The notes: a model not told the origin generated them from the letters alone. 57,433 nt of DNA from Catenibacterium sp. co_0103 (GCF_004168205.1 NZ_RCYB01000006.1:1-57433), one strand, 5' to 3'; shown: positions 1 through 9,233, counted from the stretch's first letter. Numbers and translations: made by a program.

Positions 1-253
1 AGTTGATTGTACAATCATAAGTGTCCTGGCTCTAAGTCCAACTTATTTGTGCTTGAAAAGATAGCGGCGACTTATAATCATTCAGGATATTCTATTTGAG
101 TAGAATTGCCTACTCTACTCCACGTGCTCTGTAGTATACCACCTCTCTTTGATTATACTATTATATCGAGAGGCACACTATAGTTTTGGTGGATTTGAGT
201 TTGGTTATATATTTGTGTCCGCGCAACGAAGGCGCGGGGAAATGGAGGAAATC
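1..253. other. argJ upstream region with GC-rich hairpin
   Basis: No complete gene is visible in this leading stretch. On the + strand a 6 bp GC-only stem (219-224 with 232-237, loop 225-231) lies just before the argJ ribosome binding site (GGAGG, 244-248), which stands out in such an AT-rich sequence and could modulate translation. A longer weak pairing, CCTCTC near 141 with GAGAGG near 168, is also possible. argC, the usual partner upstream of argJ, is not in this stretch. Confidence 0.4.
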
Positions 254-1468
254 ATGAAAGATATACTTGGTGGTGTTTGTGCACCAATTGGATTTAGCGC
301 AAATGGTATTCATGCAGGAATGAGAAAGAATAAATCTAAGAAGGATTTATCTCTTATTGTGAGTGAAGAGTTATGTACAGCAGCTGCAACATATACACAA
401 AATAAAGTAAAAGGTGCTCCTTTGACAGTTACAAAGCAGCATTTAAAGAATGGGCGTGCAAGAGCAATTATCTGTAACTCAGGTAATGCGAATACATGTA
501 ATTCAAATGGTATTGAGCTTGCGAATGAAGTATGTGCTTTAGCTGCAAAGGAATTAGGTTTAAAGGAAGATGATATTATTGTCGCTTCTACTGGTGTTAT
601 TGGGCAGCCTATGTCTATTGATCCTTTTAAAGCTCATATGAAAGAACTTGTAAAGGGATTAAATGTAGATGGGTCTCATGATGCATGTTATGGAATCATG
701 ACAACTGATACACAGCCTAAAGAATATGCAGTAGAGTTTAAATTAGGTAATGCTAAATGTCATATTGGGGCTATCGCAAAGGGTTCTGGTATGATTCATC
801 CAAATATGGCAACAATGCTTGCCTTTGTAACAAGTGATGTAGCTATTTCTAAAGAATGTTTAGAAGCAATGGTACATGAAGTTGTAGATGATACATTTAA
901 TATGGTCAGTGTTGATGGGGATACATCTACTAATGATATGTTATGTGTATTGTCAAATGGTATGGCACAGAATAATAAGATTGTCTTAAAGGATCAGTCT
1001 TATAATATTATGAAGGATGCGTTATATCATATCTGTGAACAATTATCTCGTGGTATTGCGAAAGATGGTGAAGGAGCAACTAAACTGCTTACATGCAATG
1101 TCAAGAACGCGAAGACATTACAGGATGCCAAGATTGTCGCAAAGAGTGTAATCACTTCTACTTTATTTAAAGCAGCGATGTTTGGTAGAGATGCGAATTG
1201 GGGTCGTATCTTATGTGCTATTGGTTATTCTGATGCTGATCTAGACATCAACAAAGTATCCGTGACATTAGCTTCATCTGCAGGAGATATTCATGTTTGT
1301 GAGAAGGGCATGGGTGTTATCTTTGATGAAGAAAAAGCATTAAAGGTCTTATCTGAAGATGAAATTGATATTAATATTGATTTGAATGATGGAATATGGG
1401 ATGCAACAGCATGGGGCTGTGATCTAACTTATGATTATGTAAAAATTAATGGGGAATATAGAACATAA
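254..1468 (+). CDS. argJ: Bifunctional ornithine acetyltransferase / N-acetylglutamate synthase
   Basis: Transfers the acetyl group of N-acetylornithine to glutamate (and in bifunctional members acetyl-CoA to glutamate) in the cyclic arginine pathway. The 404-residue product has the family's usual length. The autocleavage site is visible as PNMATML, with Thr187 as the expected nucleophile generated when the precursor splits into alpha and beta chains. The start at 254 is chosen because GGAGG (244-248) sits five bases upstream; an in-frame ATG at 149 would add 35 residues unlike the family and has no binding site. It overlaps argB by one base (TAATG), so the two are translated together. Confidence 0.95.
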   Translation: MKDILGGVCAPIGFSANGIHAGMRKNKSKKDLSLIVSEELCTAAATYTQNKVKGAPLTVTKQHLKNGRARAIICNSGNANTCNSNGIELANEVCALAAKELGLKEDDIIVASTGVIGQPMSIDPFKAHMKELVKGLNVDGSHDACYGIMTTDTQPKEYAVEFKLGNAKCHIGAIAKGSGMIHPNMATMLAFVTSDVAISKECLEAMVHEVVDDTFNMVSVDGDTSTNDMLCVLSNGMAQNNKIVLKDQSYNIMKDALYHICEQLSRGIAKDGEGATKLLTCNVKNAKTLQDAKIVAKSVITSTLFKAAMFGRDANWGRILCAIGYSDADLDINKVSVTLASSAGDIHVCEKGMGVIFDEEKALKVLSEDEIDINIDLNDGIWDATAWGCDLTYDYVKINGEYRT

Positions 1469-2322
1469 TGGAAGAAAGAGAAATATATCGAGCAAAAATC
1501 TTATCTGAAGCTGTTCCTTATTTACAGGAATACAATGGTAAGACAGTAGTAGTAAAATATGGTGGAAATGCGATGATCAATGAAGAATTGATGAACAATG
1601 TCATTTCTGATATATGTCTAATGACTTTAGTTGGTATTAATGTGGTATTGGTTCATGGTGGGGGCCCTGAAATCAATAAGGCATTAAAACGTTCTGGTAT
1701 AGAATCAAAGTTTATTAATGGGTTACGTTATACTGATGAAGAAACAATTGATATCGTACAGGAAGTATTAGCCGGTAAAGTCAATAAGAATCTTGTAAAG
1801 CTAATAATGAATGGGGGAGGCCGTGCAGTAGGTCTTTGTGGTATTGATAATAAGTTATTAGAGGCGAAGAATATAAAAGACGAATTAGGTTATGTAGGCA
1901 CTGTTACACAGGTAAACAATGAAATCATTAAGGATGCAATCAAGAGTGGATATATTCCAGTTATTGCGTCTATCGCAATGGATGATGAAGGTCATAGTTA
2001 TAATGTGAATGCAGATTATGCAGCAGCAGCTATTGCAGATAGTCTAGAAGCAGAAAACCTGATTGTGGTTAGTGATATTCCTGGTTTATTAAGAGATCCT
2101 CATGATGAAAAGACATTGATTCCAGAGGTATCTATCCAGGATGTAGAAAACTTAAAAGCAGAAGGTATTATTGCAGGAGGTATGATTCCTAAAGTGGATT
2201 GTATTACTCATGCATTAAAAGGCAATATGTCAAAAGCAGTCATTATTGATGGGCGTATTCCACATTCTATTCTTATTGAAATATTATCTAAGGATGGTAG
2301 TGGTACACTATTCACAAGATAA
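1468..2322 (+). CDS. argB: Acetylglutamate kinase
   Basis: Phosphorylates N-acetylglutamate with ATP, the second step of arginine synthesis, in the cytoplasm. The 284-residue protein shows the amino acid kinase fold hallmarks: the N-terminal KYGGNAM lysine/glycine motif, HGGGPEI substrate loop and the VVSDIPGLL segment near the ATP site. Its start codon shares one base with the argJ stop and GGGG lies at 1451-1454. An intrinsic terminator follows directly, so argJB is a two-gene unit here; argC and argD are not in the window. Whether the enzyme is arginine-inhibited cannot be read from the sequence. Confidence 0.96.
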   Translation: MEEREIYRAKILSEAVPYLQEYNGKTVVVKYGGNAMINEELMNNVISDICLMTLVGINVVLVHGGGPEINKALKRSGIESKFINGLRYTDEETIDIVQEVLAGKVNKNLVKLIMNGGGRAVGLCGIDNKLLEAKNIKDELGYVGTVTQVNNEIIKDAIKSGYIPVIASIAMDDEGHSYNVNADYAAAAIADSLEAENLIVVSDIPGLLRDPHDEKTLIPEVSIQDVENLKAEGIIAGGMIPKVDCITHALKGNMSKAVIIDGRIPHSILIEILSKDGSGTLFTR

Positions 2323-2349
2323 CAGAGTTACATCTGCTATCTTTTTTTT
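2316..2349 (+). terminator. Intrinsic terminator of argJB
   Basis: A 10 bp stem with one mismatch (2316-2325 with 2334-2343, loop AGTTACAT) runs into eight T (2342-2349). It overlaps the argB stop codon. Confidence 0.85.
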
Positions 2350-2393
2350 ACCTCTAAAATAGTATATTATTAAAGATAAGGAAGGGTGAAACG

Positions 2394-3320
2394 ATGAAAA
2401 GATTATTATGCTTATTATTATGTAGTATATTGTTTGTGGCATGTGGTACTACAAAAGAGGCAAAAAAGAAAGATACTGCAGTAGTAGAGAAACAAAAGAA
2501 AAAGGAAAAGGAAGCTAAGAAATTAGAAGAACAAAAGAAGAAGGAAGAAGCTAAGAAACTAGAAGAACAGAAACAAATAGAAGAACAGAAGAAATTAGAA
2601 GAACAGAAAAAACTAGAGGAACAGAAAAAAGCTGAGGAAGCTAAAAGACAGGAAGAAGTAAAAAGACAACAGGCACCTGTTGCCATAAATAATAATGTGG
2701 TAGCTATTGATGCAGGACATCAGGCGAGAGGTAATTCACAATTGGAACCTATTGGTCCTGGTGCTTCAACACAAAAGGCTAAGGTCGCAGGTGGAGCAAC
2801 AGGAACTGCCACACGTATTCCTGAATACCAGACAACTCTTAATGTGAGTTTGAAACTAAGAGATGTTTTACAGTCTAGAGGGTATAAGGTTGTCATGATT
2901 CGTACAACGAATGATGTAAATATTTCTAATAGAGAAAGAGCTGAAATGGCTAATAATGCAGGTGCTGGTGCTTTTATTAGATTACATTGTGATGGTATTG
3001 GTAATAGCGGTGTCACTGGTGCAAGTGTACAGGAACCAGCTAATGGAAATCTTTATATGAGTGCAGGTAATGTGTCTGCTTCACAATCTTTAGGAAGAAC
3101 AGTACTGAATCATTATTGTAGTACAACAGGTATTAGAAATAGAGGAATGGCAGCACGTAATGATTTAAGTGGAATCAACTGGTGTAAGACACCTGTATGC
3201 TTACTTGAGATGGGATTCATTTCTAATGGTGATGAAGATAGAAAGTTAAACAACAGTGATTTCCAGCAGAAAATTGCGGAAGGTATTGCGAATGGTATTG
3301 ACGCTTATTTTGGTCGATAA
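2394..3320 (+). CDS. Lipoprotein N-acetylmuramoyl-L-alanine amidase (Amidase_3)
   Basis: A predicted surface-anchored peptidoglycan amidase of 308 residues. The N-terminus is a lipoprotein signal with lipobox FVAC (Cys17). Residues 21-93 are a highly charged Lys/Glu/Gln segment with repeated EEQKKLEEQKK-type units, likely a helical spacer through the wall. From residue 102 an Amidase_3 domain carries the expected zinc ligands His109 (DAGHQ), Glu144 and His198 (RLHCDG) and the catalytic Glu272 (LLEMGF). The start has GGAAGGG at 2380-2386. It stands alone between the argB terminator and ttcA. The spacer is rich in purine repeats and may vary in length between strains. Confidence 0.9.
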   Translation: MKRLLCLLLCSILFVACGTTKEAKKKDTAVVEKQKKKEKEAKKLEEQKKKEEAKKLEEQKQIEEQKKLEEQKKLEEQKKAEEAKRQEEVKRQQAPVAINNNVVAIDAGHQARGNSQLEPIGPGASTQKAKVAGGATGTATRIPEYQTTLNVSLKLRDVLQSRGYKVVMIRTTNDVNISNRERAEMANNAGAGAFIRLHCDGIGNSGVTGASVQEPANGNLYMSAGNVSASQSLGRTVLNHYCSTTGIRNRGMAARNDLSGINWCKTPVCLLEMGFISNGDEDRKLNNSDFQQKIAEGIANGIDAYFGR

Positions 3321-3363
3321 TAATTGCATTTATGCCTATTAACTGTTTATAATGTTTTTTAGT

Positions 3364-3388
3364 AAGGTTATCCTTAGAGGATAACCTT
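3364..3388 (+). terminator. Perfect 11 bp hairpin between amidase and ttcA
   Basis: AAGGTTATCCT (3364-3374), loop TAG, AGGATAACCTT (3378-3388). Only GAATTTTAG follows, so the U-tract is poor; it may be a weak terminator of the amidase transcript or a leader hairpin of the ttcA transcript. Confidence 0.45.
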
Positions 3389-3438
3389 GAATTTTAGAGT
3401 ATATTCCTATGTATTTAGTAGGAACTAGAGGTGAAACA

Positions 3439-4278
3439 ATGGATAACATTAAAGCGATAGAACGTAGTATTATTACAAACTTTAGAAAACCTTTATGGCG
3501 TAGATTTATTAAGGGTATTCAGGATTATGAACTCATTGAACCCGGTGATAAGATTGCGGTATGTATTTCAGGTGGGAAGGATTCAATGCTTCTTGCGAAG
3601 CTATTACAGGAATTACAGAGACATGGTAAGTTTCATTTTGATTTAGAGTTCATTTGTATGGATCCAGGTTATAATCCTGCCAATAGAAAACTGATTGAAG
3701 AGAATGCGGAAAAGCTAGGTATTCCTATTCAGTTCTATGAATCAGATATATTCAATGTCGTACATGGAATAGAAAAGAACCCTTGTTATTTATGTGCAAG
3801 AATGCGTAGAGGGTTCTTATATAATAGAGCACAGGAATTAGGGTGTAATAAGATTGCGTTAGGCCATCATTATTCAGATGTCATAGAAACAATATTAATG
3901 GGTATGATGTATGGGGCTCAGGTCCAGACTATGATGCCAAAACTTCATAGTAAGAACTTTAAAGGTATGGAATTAATCCGTCCTATGTATTTGATTCATG
4001 AAGAAGATATTATTGCCTGGGCTGAGAAGTTTAATTTAAAGTTCTTACAGTGTGCATGTCGTTTTACAGAAGAGTCTGAAGCACGTGGAGAAATTGAACA
4101 TACATCTAAACGTGCAGAAACAAAGAATCTGATTAAAGAATTAAGAAAGATTAATCCTAAGGTAGAACAGAATATCTTTAAGAGTGTAGAGAATGTCAAT
4201 CTTAAAACAATTATTGCCTATACTGACTGGGATGAATCAAAGAAGAGTTTCTTAGATTTCTATAAGGAGCAGGAATAA
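3439..4278 (+). CDS. ttcA: TtcA-family tRNA 2-thiocytidine synthetase (PP-loop ATPase)
   Basis: Expected to adenylate a tRNA cytidine and insert sulfur (s2C32) using an iron-sulfur cluster. The 279-residue protein has the PP-loop SGGKDS (44-49), the CxxC pair Cys116/Cys119 (CYLC) and further cysteines Cys205/Cys207 (CAC), which fits the TtcA cluster ligands. GHHYSDVIET is the family's second conserved block. The start at 3439 has AGAGGTG upstream; an in-frame ATG at 3409 lacks a site. It overlaps the following TcdA gene by one base, joining two tRNA modification enzymes. Family assignment is firm; the exact tRNA substrate is inferred. Confidence 0.85.
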   Translation: MDNIKAIERSIITNFRKPLWRRFIKGIQDYELIEPGDKIAVCISGGKDSMLLAKLLQELQRHGKFHFDLEFICMDPGYNPANRKLIEENAEKLGIPIQFYESDIFNVVHGIEKNPCYLCARMRRGFLYNRAQELGCNKIALGHHYSDVIETILMGMMYGAQVQTMMPKLHSKNFKGMELIRPMYLIHEEDIIAWAEKFNLKFLQCACRFTEESEARGEIEHTSKRAETKNLIKELRKINPKVEQNIFKSVENVNLKTIIAYTDWDESKKSFLDFYKEQE

Positions 4279-4961
4279 TGGATGATCAGTTTACAAGATT
4301 AAGATGGGTAGCAGGTAATGAGTCTATTGATATCATGAAGACTAAACATGTTGCAGTGTTTGGCTGTGGTGGTGTTGGAGGCTATGTCATTGAAGGATTG
4401 GTTCGTTCTGGTATAGGAACAATTGATGTATTTGATCATGATACAGTGGATATCACAAATCTCAATAGACAGATCATTGCCTTACATTCTACAGTAGGTA
4501 AGAAGAAAGTAGATATTATTAAAGAACGTATGTTAGATATTAATCCAAATTTAAATATAAATACGTTTGATACATTTTATTTACCAGAGAATGCTGATAC
4601 AATAGATTTATCTCAATATGATTATGTAATTGATGCAATTGATACAGTAACTGCAAAGATAGAATTGATTAAGAGATGTACAGAATTGAATGTACCTATT
4701 ATCTCTTCTATGGGTACAGGAAATAAGCTTGATCCAACTCATTTACAGATTACTGATATCTATAAGACAAAGATTGATCCTCTTGCGAAAGTAATGAGAA
4801 GAGAATTAAAAGCAAGAAGAATTAAGAAGTGTTTAGTTGCTTATTCAGATGAGATTCCTGCAAAGACAGGACAGAGAACACCAGGTAGTAGTGTATTTGT
4901 GCCAGCAAGTGCAGGATTAATGATTGCAGGATATGTGTTTCAATCATTGATAGGAGGATAA
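4278..4961 (+). CDS. tcdA: TcdA-like tRNA threonylcarbamoyladenosine dehydratase (ThiF/E1-like)
   Basis: An ATP-dependent E1-like enzyme that in its best known relatives cyclises t6A37 to ct6A in tRNA. The 227-residue protein opens with an ATP-binding Rossmann motif (FGCGGVGGYV), followed by the acidic FDHD and NLNRQ blocks typical of ThiF proteins, and YSDEIP and PGSSVFVPASAGL near the end as in TcdA. It starts inside the ttcA stop (TAATG) with AAGGAG at 4264-4269 and is followed after four bases by the DJ-1 gene. It lacks the long C-terminal helical tail of the E. coli protein. Confidence 0.87.
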   Translation: MDDQFTRLRWVAGNESIDIMKTKHVAVFGCGGVGGYVIEGLVRSGIGTIDVFDHDTVDITNLNRQIIALHSTVGKKKVDIIKERMLDINPNLNINTFDTFYLPENADTIDLSQYDYVIDAIDTVTAKIELIKRCTELNVPIISSMGTGNKLDPTHLQITDIYKTKIDPLAKVMRRELKARRIKKCLVAYSDEIPAKTGQRTPGSSVFVPASAGLMIAGYVFQSLIGG

Positions 4962-4965
4962 TAGT

Positions 4966-5514
4966 ATGGCTAAAGTTGCAGTTTTAATGGCAGATGGTTT
5001 TGAAGAAGTAGAAGCCTTAGGTGTAGTAGATATCTTAAGACGTGCAGAGGTGGATGTAGACACTGTTTCTATTAAAGAGGAGCAGGTTGTCATTTCTTCT
5101 AGAAACATTCCTGTACGTGCCGATAAGACACTTACAGACATGGATTATTATGATATGATTGTAATTCCTGGAGGAGCAGGGGCATGGACCTTAAGAGATG
5201 ATGATCGTATTATTTCACTCATTAAGAAATATGATCATGAAGAAAGATATATTGCCGCTATATGTGCAGGACCTATGGCTTTAGGTAAAGCAGGTGTAAT
5301 CACTAATAAGAAAGTCACTTCTTATCCAGGAGAAGAAATAGAAAGTTATTTAAAAGCAGGTAAATATGTTGAAGAAGAAGTGGTTGTAGATGGTCATATT
5401 ATTACAAGTAGAGGACCGGCCACAGCATTTGCATTTGCCTATAAAATTTTAGATGTATTAGGTATTGATTCATCAAGTCTTAAGCATGGAATGTTGTATG
5501 ATTTATACAGATAG
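4966..5514 (+). CDS. DJ-1/PfpI family protein
   Basis: A 182-residue member of the DJ-1/YajL branch, proposed in the literature to act as chaperone, glyoxalase or deglycase; its role here is open. The nucleophile elbow AAICAGPMAL puts the reactive cysteine at Cys100, and Glu16 in GFEEVEA matches the acidic residue that hydrogen-bonds to it in human DJ-1. AGGAGG at 4952-4957 overlaps the end of tcdA, so it is the third gene of a ttcA-tcdA-DJ-1 unit and ends in a strong terminator. Confidence 0.9.
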   Translation: MAKVAVLMADGFEEVEALGVVDILRRAEVDVDTVSIKEEQVVISSRNIPVRADKTLTDMDYYDMIVIPGGAGAWTLRDDDRIISLIKKYDHEERYIAAICAGPMALGKAGVITNKKVTSYPGEEIESYLKAGKYVEEEVVVDGHIITSRGPATAFAFAYKILDVLGIDSSSLKHGMLYDLYR

Positions 5515-5534
5515 CCTTTGTGCTATCTTTTTTT
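5510..5534 (+). terminator. Intrinsic terminator after the DJ-1 gene
   Basis: GATAGC (5510-5515), loop CTTTGT, GCTATC (5522-5527), then seven T. The stem includes the stop codon. Confidence 0.85.
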
Positions 5535-5544
5535 ATTTAGGTAT

Positions 5545-5568
5545 AAAAAAACGATCCCGAAGGATCGT
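5545..5568 (-). terminator. Terminator of tRNA-Glu
   Basis: Read on the minus strand: ACGATCC, tetraloop TTCG, GGATCGT, then a T run. It ends the minus-strand tRNA-Glu transcript. Confidence 0.85.
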
Positions 5569-5579
5569 AGTATTTAATA

Positions 5580-5655
5580 TGGTGACCGGTACGGGATTCG
5601 AACCCGTGAATGCATGCGTGAAAGGCATGTGAGTTAACCGTTTCTCCAACCGGCC
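5580..5655 (-). tRNA. tRNA-Glu (UUC), copy 1
   Basis: A 76-base cloverleaf with encoded CCA. The acceptor stem pairs GGCCGGT with ACCGGTC, the anticodon loop is CTTTCAC (anticodon UUC) and the T arm has GGTTCGAATCC. It is identical to the second copy at 18467-18542. Confidence 0.96.
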
Positions 5656-5703
5656 AGCGGAATTGAGTATATCATAGGAGAAACGAATACGTCAATAGTT
5701 ATT

Positions 5704-6102
5704 TTAACATTTTGATAAAGAAAATGCTGAAATTTTTTTGTCTTTAAAAGTAAACTTAATTTGTATATTCTTCTCTTTATATTTATAGGTTATTGTACCT
5801 TTTCCGTTATTGTAATGGTTAGAAGTAGGAGAAGAATAAGTATGCTTTACTGTAGAATAATCAGTTCCAACAGTAATACTATTCTTAAGTTTATACTTCT
5901 TAGTAAAGAGAGTGATTGTTTGGATTTTTCCATCCTTTTCTGAATATTGAATATTAGAATCAAATAAAGCATCTGACATCTTTGATGCACTCACACCAGG
6001 ATAGACCTCTTTATTCTTATAAATGATTGTATAGTCCTTTATATCAGTTTGAGCACTACATGCACATAATAAGAGACATAGTAATAATAGTATCTTCTTC
6101 AT
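5704..6102 (-). CDS. Small lipoprotein of unknown function
   Basis: A 132-residue protein with a clear lipoprotein signal (MKKILLLLCLLLCACS, lipobox LCAC, Cys15) and AGGAGG before the start. The mature part is short, Lys/Thr/Tyr-rich and beta-like (ITYKYKEKNIQIKFTFKDKKI). No family is recognised. It is divergent from the aldo/keto reductase gene and follows no operon partner. Anchoring to the outer face of the membrane is the only safe prediction. Confidence 0.75.
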   Translation of the reverse strand: MKKILLLLCLLLCACSAQTDIKDYTIIYKNKEVYPGVSASKMSDALFDSNIQYSEKDGKIQTITLFTKKYKLKNSITVGTDYSTVKHTYSSPTSNHYNNGKGTITYKYKEKNIQIKFTFKDKKISAFSLSKC

Positions 6103-6208
6103 ATGTATACCTCCTTGTCTTTATATTAGAACTTTAATAAGAAATTGCAAGAGAAGTTTGACAGGGAGTAACTACCGTCTAGTACAGTAAATGTAGGAGG
6201 TATTCGTT

Positions 6209-7099
6209 ATGGAATATGTAAAATTAAATAATGGCATAGAAATGCCACTCATCAGTTTTGGAGTCTATCAGATTCCTAAAGAAGATACTAAGAGATGTGT
6301 CTTAGATGCAATTAAGTCAGGATATAGAGGCATTGATACAGCACAGAGCTATTTCAATGAAAGTGAAGTAGGAGATGCGATTGTGGAATGTGGTGTACCT
6401 AGAGAAGAACTCTTTATTACTACTAAAGTGTGGATTGATCATTATGGTTATGAAGAGTGTAAGGCTTCAGTAGAAGAATCATTAAGAAAACTAAAAACAG
6501 ATTATTTGGACTTATGTTTGCTTCATCAGCCTTTTAGTGATTATTATGGTGCTTATCGTGCTTTAGAAGAGTTATATGCGGAAGGTAAAATTAAAGCAAT
6601 TGGTGTTTCTAATTTCTATCCTGATCGTTTGACAGATATTTGTATGTTTGATAGAAAGGTTATTCCTGCAGTGAACCAGGTAGAAGTCAATCCTTTTAAT
6701 GCACAATGGTGTGCTCAGGAAAACATGGAAAAACATGGTGTAAAAATGGAAGCATGGGCCCCATTTGGTGAAGGAAGAAATAATCTATTTACTAATGAAA
6801 CATTAGTTTCTATTGGTAAGAAATATAATAAGAGTTCTGCCCAGGTTATGTTGAGATGGCTTGTTCAAAGAGGTGTTATTGTTGCTTGCAAGTCTACTCA
6901 TATTGAAAGAATGCAGGAAAATATCAATGTCTTTGATTTTGAATTAACAGAAGAAGACATGAATTCTATTAAAACATTAGATACTAGTAATAGCTTATTC
7001 TTCTCTCATAATGATCCTAATATGGTTGAATGGTTCGACAAGATTGTGAAAGAAAGAAGAGTAAATGAAGATTGTAGAAAAGAAAATAAGAAGTGGTAG
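6209..7099 (+). CDS. Aldo/keto reductase
   Basis: An NADPH-dependent carbonyl reductase of the prokaryotic AKR5-like group, 296 residues. The catalytic tetrad is visible: Asp43 and Tyr48 (GIDTAQSY), Lys73 (TTKVW) and His106 (LLHQP). The C-terminal coenzyme segment CKSTHIERMQEN has the usual 2'-phosphate contacts, with a Thr-His pair in a stretch that often reads P-K-S. GGAGG stands before the start. It is monocistronic with its own terminator; the natural substrate cannot be told. Confidence 0.9.
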   Translation: MEYVKLNNGIEMPLISFGVYQIPKEDTKRCVLDAIKSGYRGIDTAQSYFNESEVGDAIVECGVPREELFITTKVWIDHYGYEECKASVEESLRKLKTDYLDLCLLHQPFSDYYGAYRALEELYAEGKIKAIGVSNFYPDRLTDICMFDRKVIPAVNQVEVNPFNAQWCAQENMEKHGVKMEAWAPFGEGRNNLFTNETLVSIGKKYNKSSAQVMLRWLVQRGVIVACKSTHIERMQENINVFDFELTEEDMNSIKTLDTSNSLFFSHNDPNMVEWFDKIVKERRVNEDCRKENKKW

Positions 7100-7102
7100 C
7101 TA

Positions 7103-7129
7103 AAAAGACTTCAATTGAAGTCTTTTTTT
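7103..7129 (+). terminator. Bidirectional terminator
   Basis: AAAAGACTTC, loop AATT, GAAGTCTTTT followed by T. It serves the reductase gene and, read on the other strand, lies directly at the stop of the convergent ABC gene. Confidence 0.85.
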
Positions 7130-9233
7130 AACGGATGTTATGTTTTGATATCATCTTTTGAATGGATACAGGTATAAAGAATTCTATCACAAATGAAGAA
7201 GTATAGAATAATGCGATATGTATTTTTGTGATAGGCATGATTAATGGAATAATCATCATCTTTATTGTGAAAATCATAATCACTTCTAGAATAATCCATA
7301 CAAATGTACCTAATATTAATGCGTTTTTCAAGTATGTGCGATAGAAACTGTGATCTATTCTCTTAGTTGTTAAACCCATGTTATAGAGATAGTCTCTTGT
7401 CTGTTTCTCTTCTCTTAAAATGAGATACTTAAGGTAAAAATAGAAACCATACAATAATATAAAGACAACTGCAATGAATTCTATCAATACTTTCTGATTG
7501 TTGTTGATAAGAGAATTGATTGCATCATTATCTACAAATGCACCCTCTACCCTAAAACCTAATCTTTCTAATTCATTCTTTACCTGATTGATATTCTTAA
7601 GATTATCTACTCTTAATGTATAAGCATCTGGACGCCATGGAGTTTTCATGATGATATCAGTCACATCATTTGTAGTGTATTTTGAAGGAAGAACATTTTC
7701 GAATGTTACACAACCTTTTTCACTATGAGGATCCTCTATACTATAAACGACAACACTTTCTTTGGCTTTAAAAGTTTCCATATGAGGTGCTATACAGTCT
7801 CTAGGAATGTAAACATATGGATTTCCTGTACCGACACTATTTGTACTTATAGCTGATCCTGGTTTTAAAATTCCTCTCACAGGTAGATTCATATAGACAA
7901 GTTTAACACAAGGTGTGTTGATATCGACCCACTCATCACCATCAGATGATGTTCCCATTTGAGAAATACCAGAAGCATTATAGACAGGTATTGGAACCCA
8001 TAATCCTATTTTTAACTTCTTGATATTAATATCTTCTAGTCTAAGGTTATTTTCTTCTAAGAAAGCTTCCATTTTTTCGCTGCTTAAATAGACACCTTTA
8101 TTATCAGCATGTTTAATAGTGATGTTTGTATAATCATCCCTGCTATCATAAGTTTGAAGCATAAAGATAGATGAACTACCATTCATATGACCATCAGATA
8201 GTGATATCTGATCATAGTTATTTTCTGTTGCACCATTCATATCATCCGTCCATTCTGAGAAGGTGCTATAGTGAACATCATATCTCCATGTAAGGCGTTC
8301 TATGTGACTGACACTTTTAATCTTATTATAATCCTGTTGACTCAGAGGTGTTTTTCCAGAATAGTATGTATAATAATCATTCTTATATTTTTCTTTGTAG
8401 ACAACAAGGTCTCTAGAAGCAACAGAATTAATTTTGTCTTCATAAGAAGCACTATATGTTCCATAAATATTATAACTATAAGCACATATAATCATTGTGA
8501 AAGCAATAAGTATATTCATTACTGTTCTGAAAGTACGATGCGAAAAACGAATATCCATGTTTTTATCTTTTAGGATAGGTGCTTTTACTAGATTCTTCTC
8601 TTTGGATAGATCTCTATCTATGATTAATGCACCCTCCACTTTATAAAGCGTATCAGCTGCTTGAATCATTCTACTATCATGTGATGCACTAATTACATAA
8701 TGTCCTTTATCTGCATATTCCTTGAGAATATGAATCATTGTCTGTGCATAACCTGCATCAAGCGCAGCAGTAGGTTCATCTAAGATGAGTATTTCAGGCT
8801 GTCTTATTAAGGCTAAATAAACAGCAGCACGTGTTTTTTCTCCTCCAGATAAGCTTTTAGGATACTTATTTTCAAGAGGTTTTATACCTAATTGTTCTTC
8901 ATAATCAGGAATTCTTTTACATCCTAATTTTTCTAGCTGTTTAATATGACTGCCAATAGTCATTCCTTCTATAAATAAAGGGATCTGATGAACATTTGCG
9001 AGATGATTATAAATAAACTTTTGTTTATTTTCTTCATCAAGAGTATCTATTCTTTCACCTTCATAAAGATAAATACAGTCATAAGCAAATTGGAAGGCTT
9101 TAAGAAATGTGGATTTTCCTGATCCGCTTCTTCCTTTGATAACAGTTAAATGTCCACATTCAGCGCAGAATGAAGCATCTTTAAATAGAGTCTTTTTTCC
9201 AAAAGACACATTAAGTTGTTTAATTTCAAGCAT
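7128..9233 (-). CDS. ATPase-permease fusion ABC protein A2 (MacB-type)
   Basis: A 701-residue fusion of an N-terminal ABC ATPase with a C-terminal permease. The ATPase shows Walker A GRSGSGKST, signature LSGGEKTR, Walker B ILILDEPTAALD and the switch His in SASHDSR. One membrane helix near residue 250 (MNILIAFTMIICAYSYNIY) is followed by about 330 extracytoplasmic residues and three C-terminal helices, the MacB/FtsX layout. The start at 9233 is preferred since GAGGTGG lies six bases upstream; it begins one base after the stop of the partner gene. The pair probably forms a heterodimer that exports or releases a peptide or lipid from the membrane; substrate unknown. Confidence 0.88.
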   Translation of the reverse strand: MLEIKQLNVSFGKKTLFKDASFCAECGHLTVIKGRSGSGKSTFLKAFQFAYDCIYLYEGERIDTLDEENKQKFIYNHLANVHQIPLFIEGMTIGSHIKQLEKLGCKRIPDYEEQLGIKPLENKYPKSLSGGEKTRAAVYLALIRQPEILILDEPTAALDAGYAQTMIHILKEYADKGHYVISASHDSRMIQAADTLYKVEGALIIDRDLSKEKNLVKAPILKDKNMDIRFSHRTFRTVMNILIAFTMIICAYSYNIYGTYSASYEDKINSVASRDLVVYKEKYKNDYYTYYSGKTPLSQQDYNKIKSVSHIERLTWRYDVHYSTFSEWTDDMNGATENNYDQISLSDGHMNGSSSIFMLQTYDSRDDYTNITIKHADNKGVYLSSEKMEAFLEENNLRLEDINIKKLKIGLWVPIPVYNASGISQMGTSSDGDEWVDINTPCVKLVYMNLPVRGILKPGSAISTNSVGTGNPYVYIPRDCIAPHMETFKAKESVVVYSIEDPHSEKGCVTFENVLPSKYTTNDVTDIIMKTPWRPDAYTLRVDNLKNINQVKNELERLGFRVEGAFVDNDAINSLINNNQKVLIEFIAVVFILLYGFYFYLKYLILREEKQTRDYLYNMGLTTKRIDHSFYRTYLKNALILGTFVWIILEVIMIFTIKMMIIPLIMPITKIHIALFYTSSFVIEFFIPVSIQKMISKHNIR

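Noticed and set aside
1..75. Insertion-sequence end on the minus strand
   Set aside because: The short open tail is suggestive, but a stop codon cuts it after about 19 codons and no inverted repeat or catalytic motif is present.
1..253. T-box riboswitch upstream of argJ
   Set aside because: There is a GC hairpin near the end, but no clear GGTGGNACCGCG motif, specifier stem or terminator could be found.
2354..2686. Minus-strand ORF rich in Ser, Phe and Cys
   Set aside because: It is antisense to the Lys/Glu repeat spacer of the amidase lipoprotein; the low-complexity repeats force an open frame.
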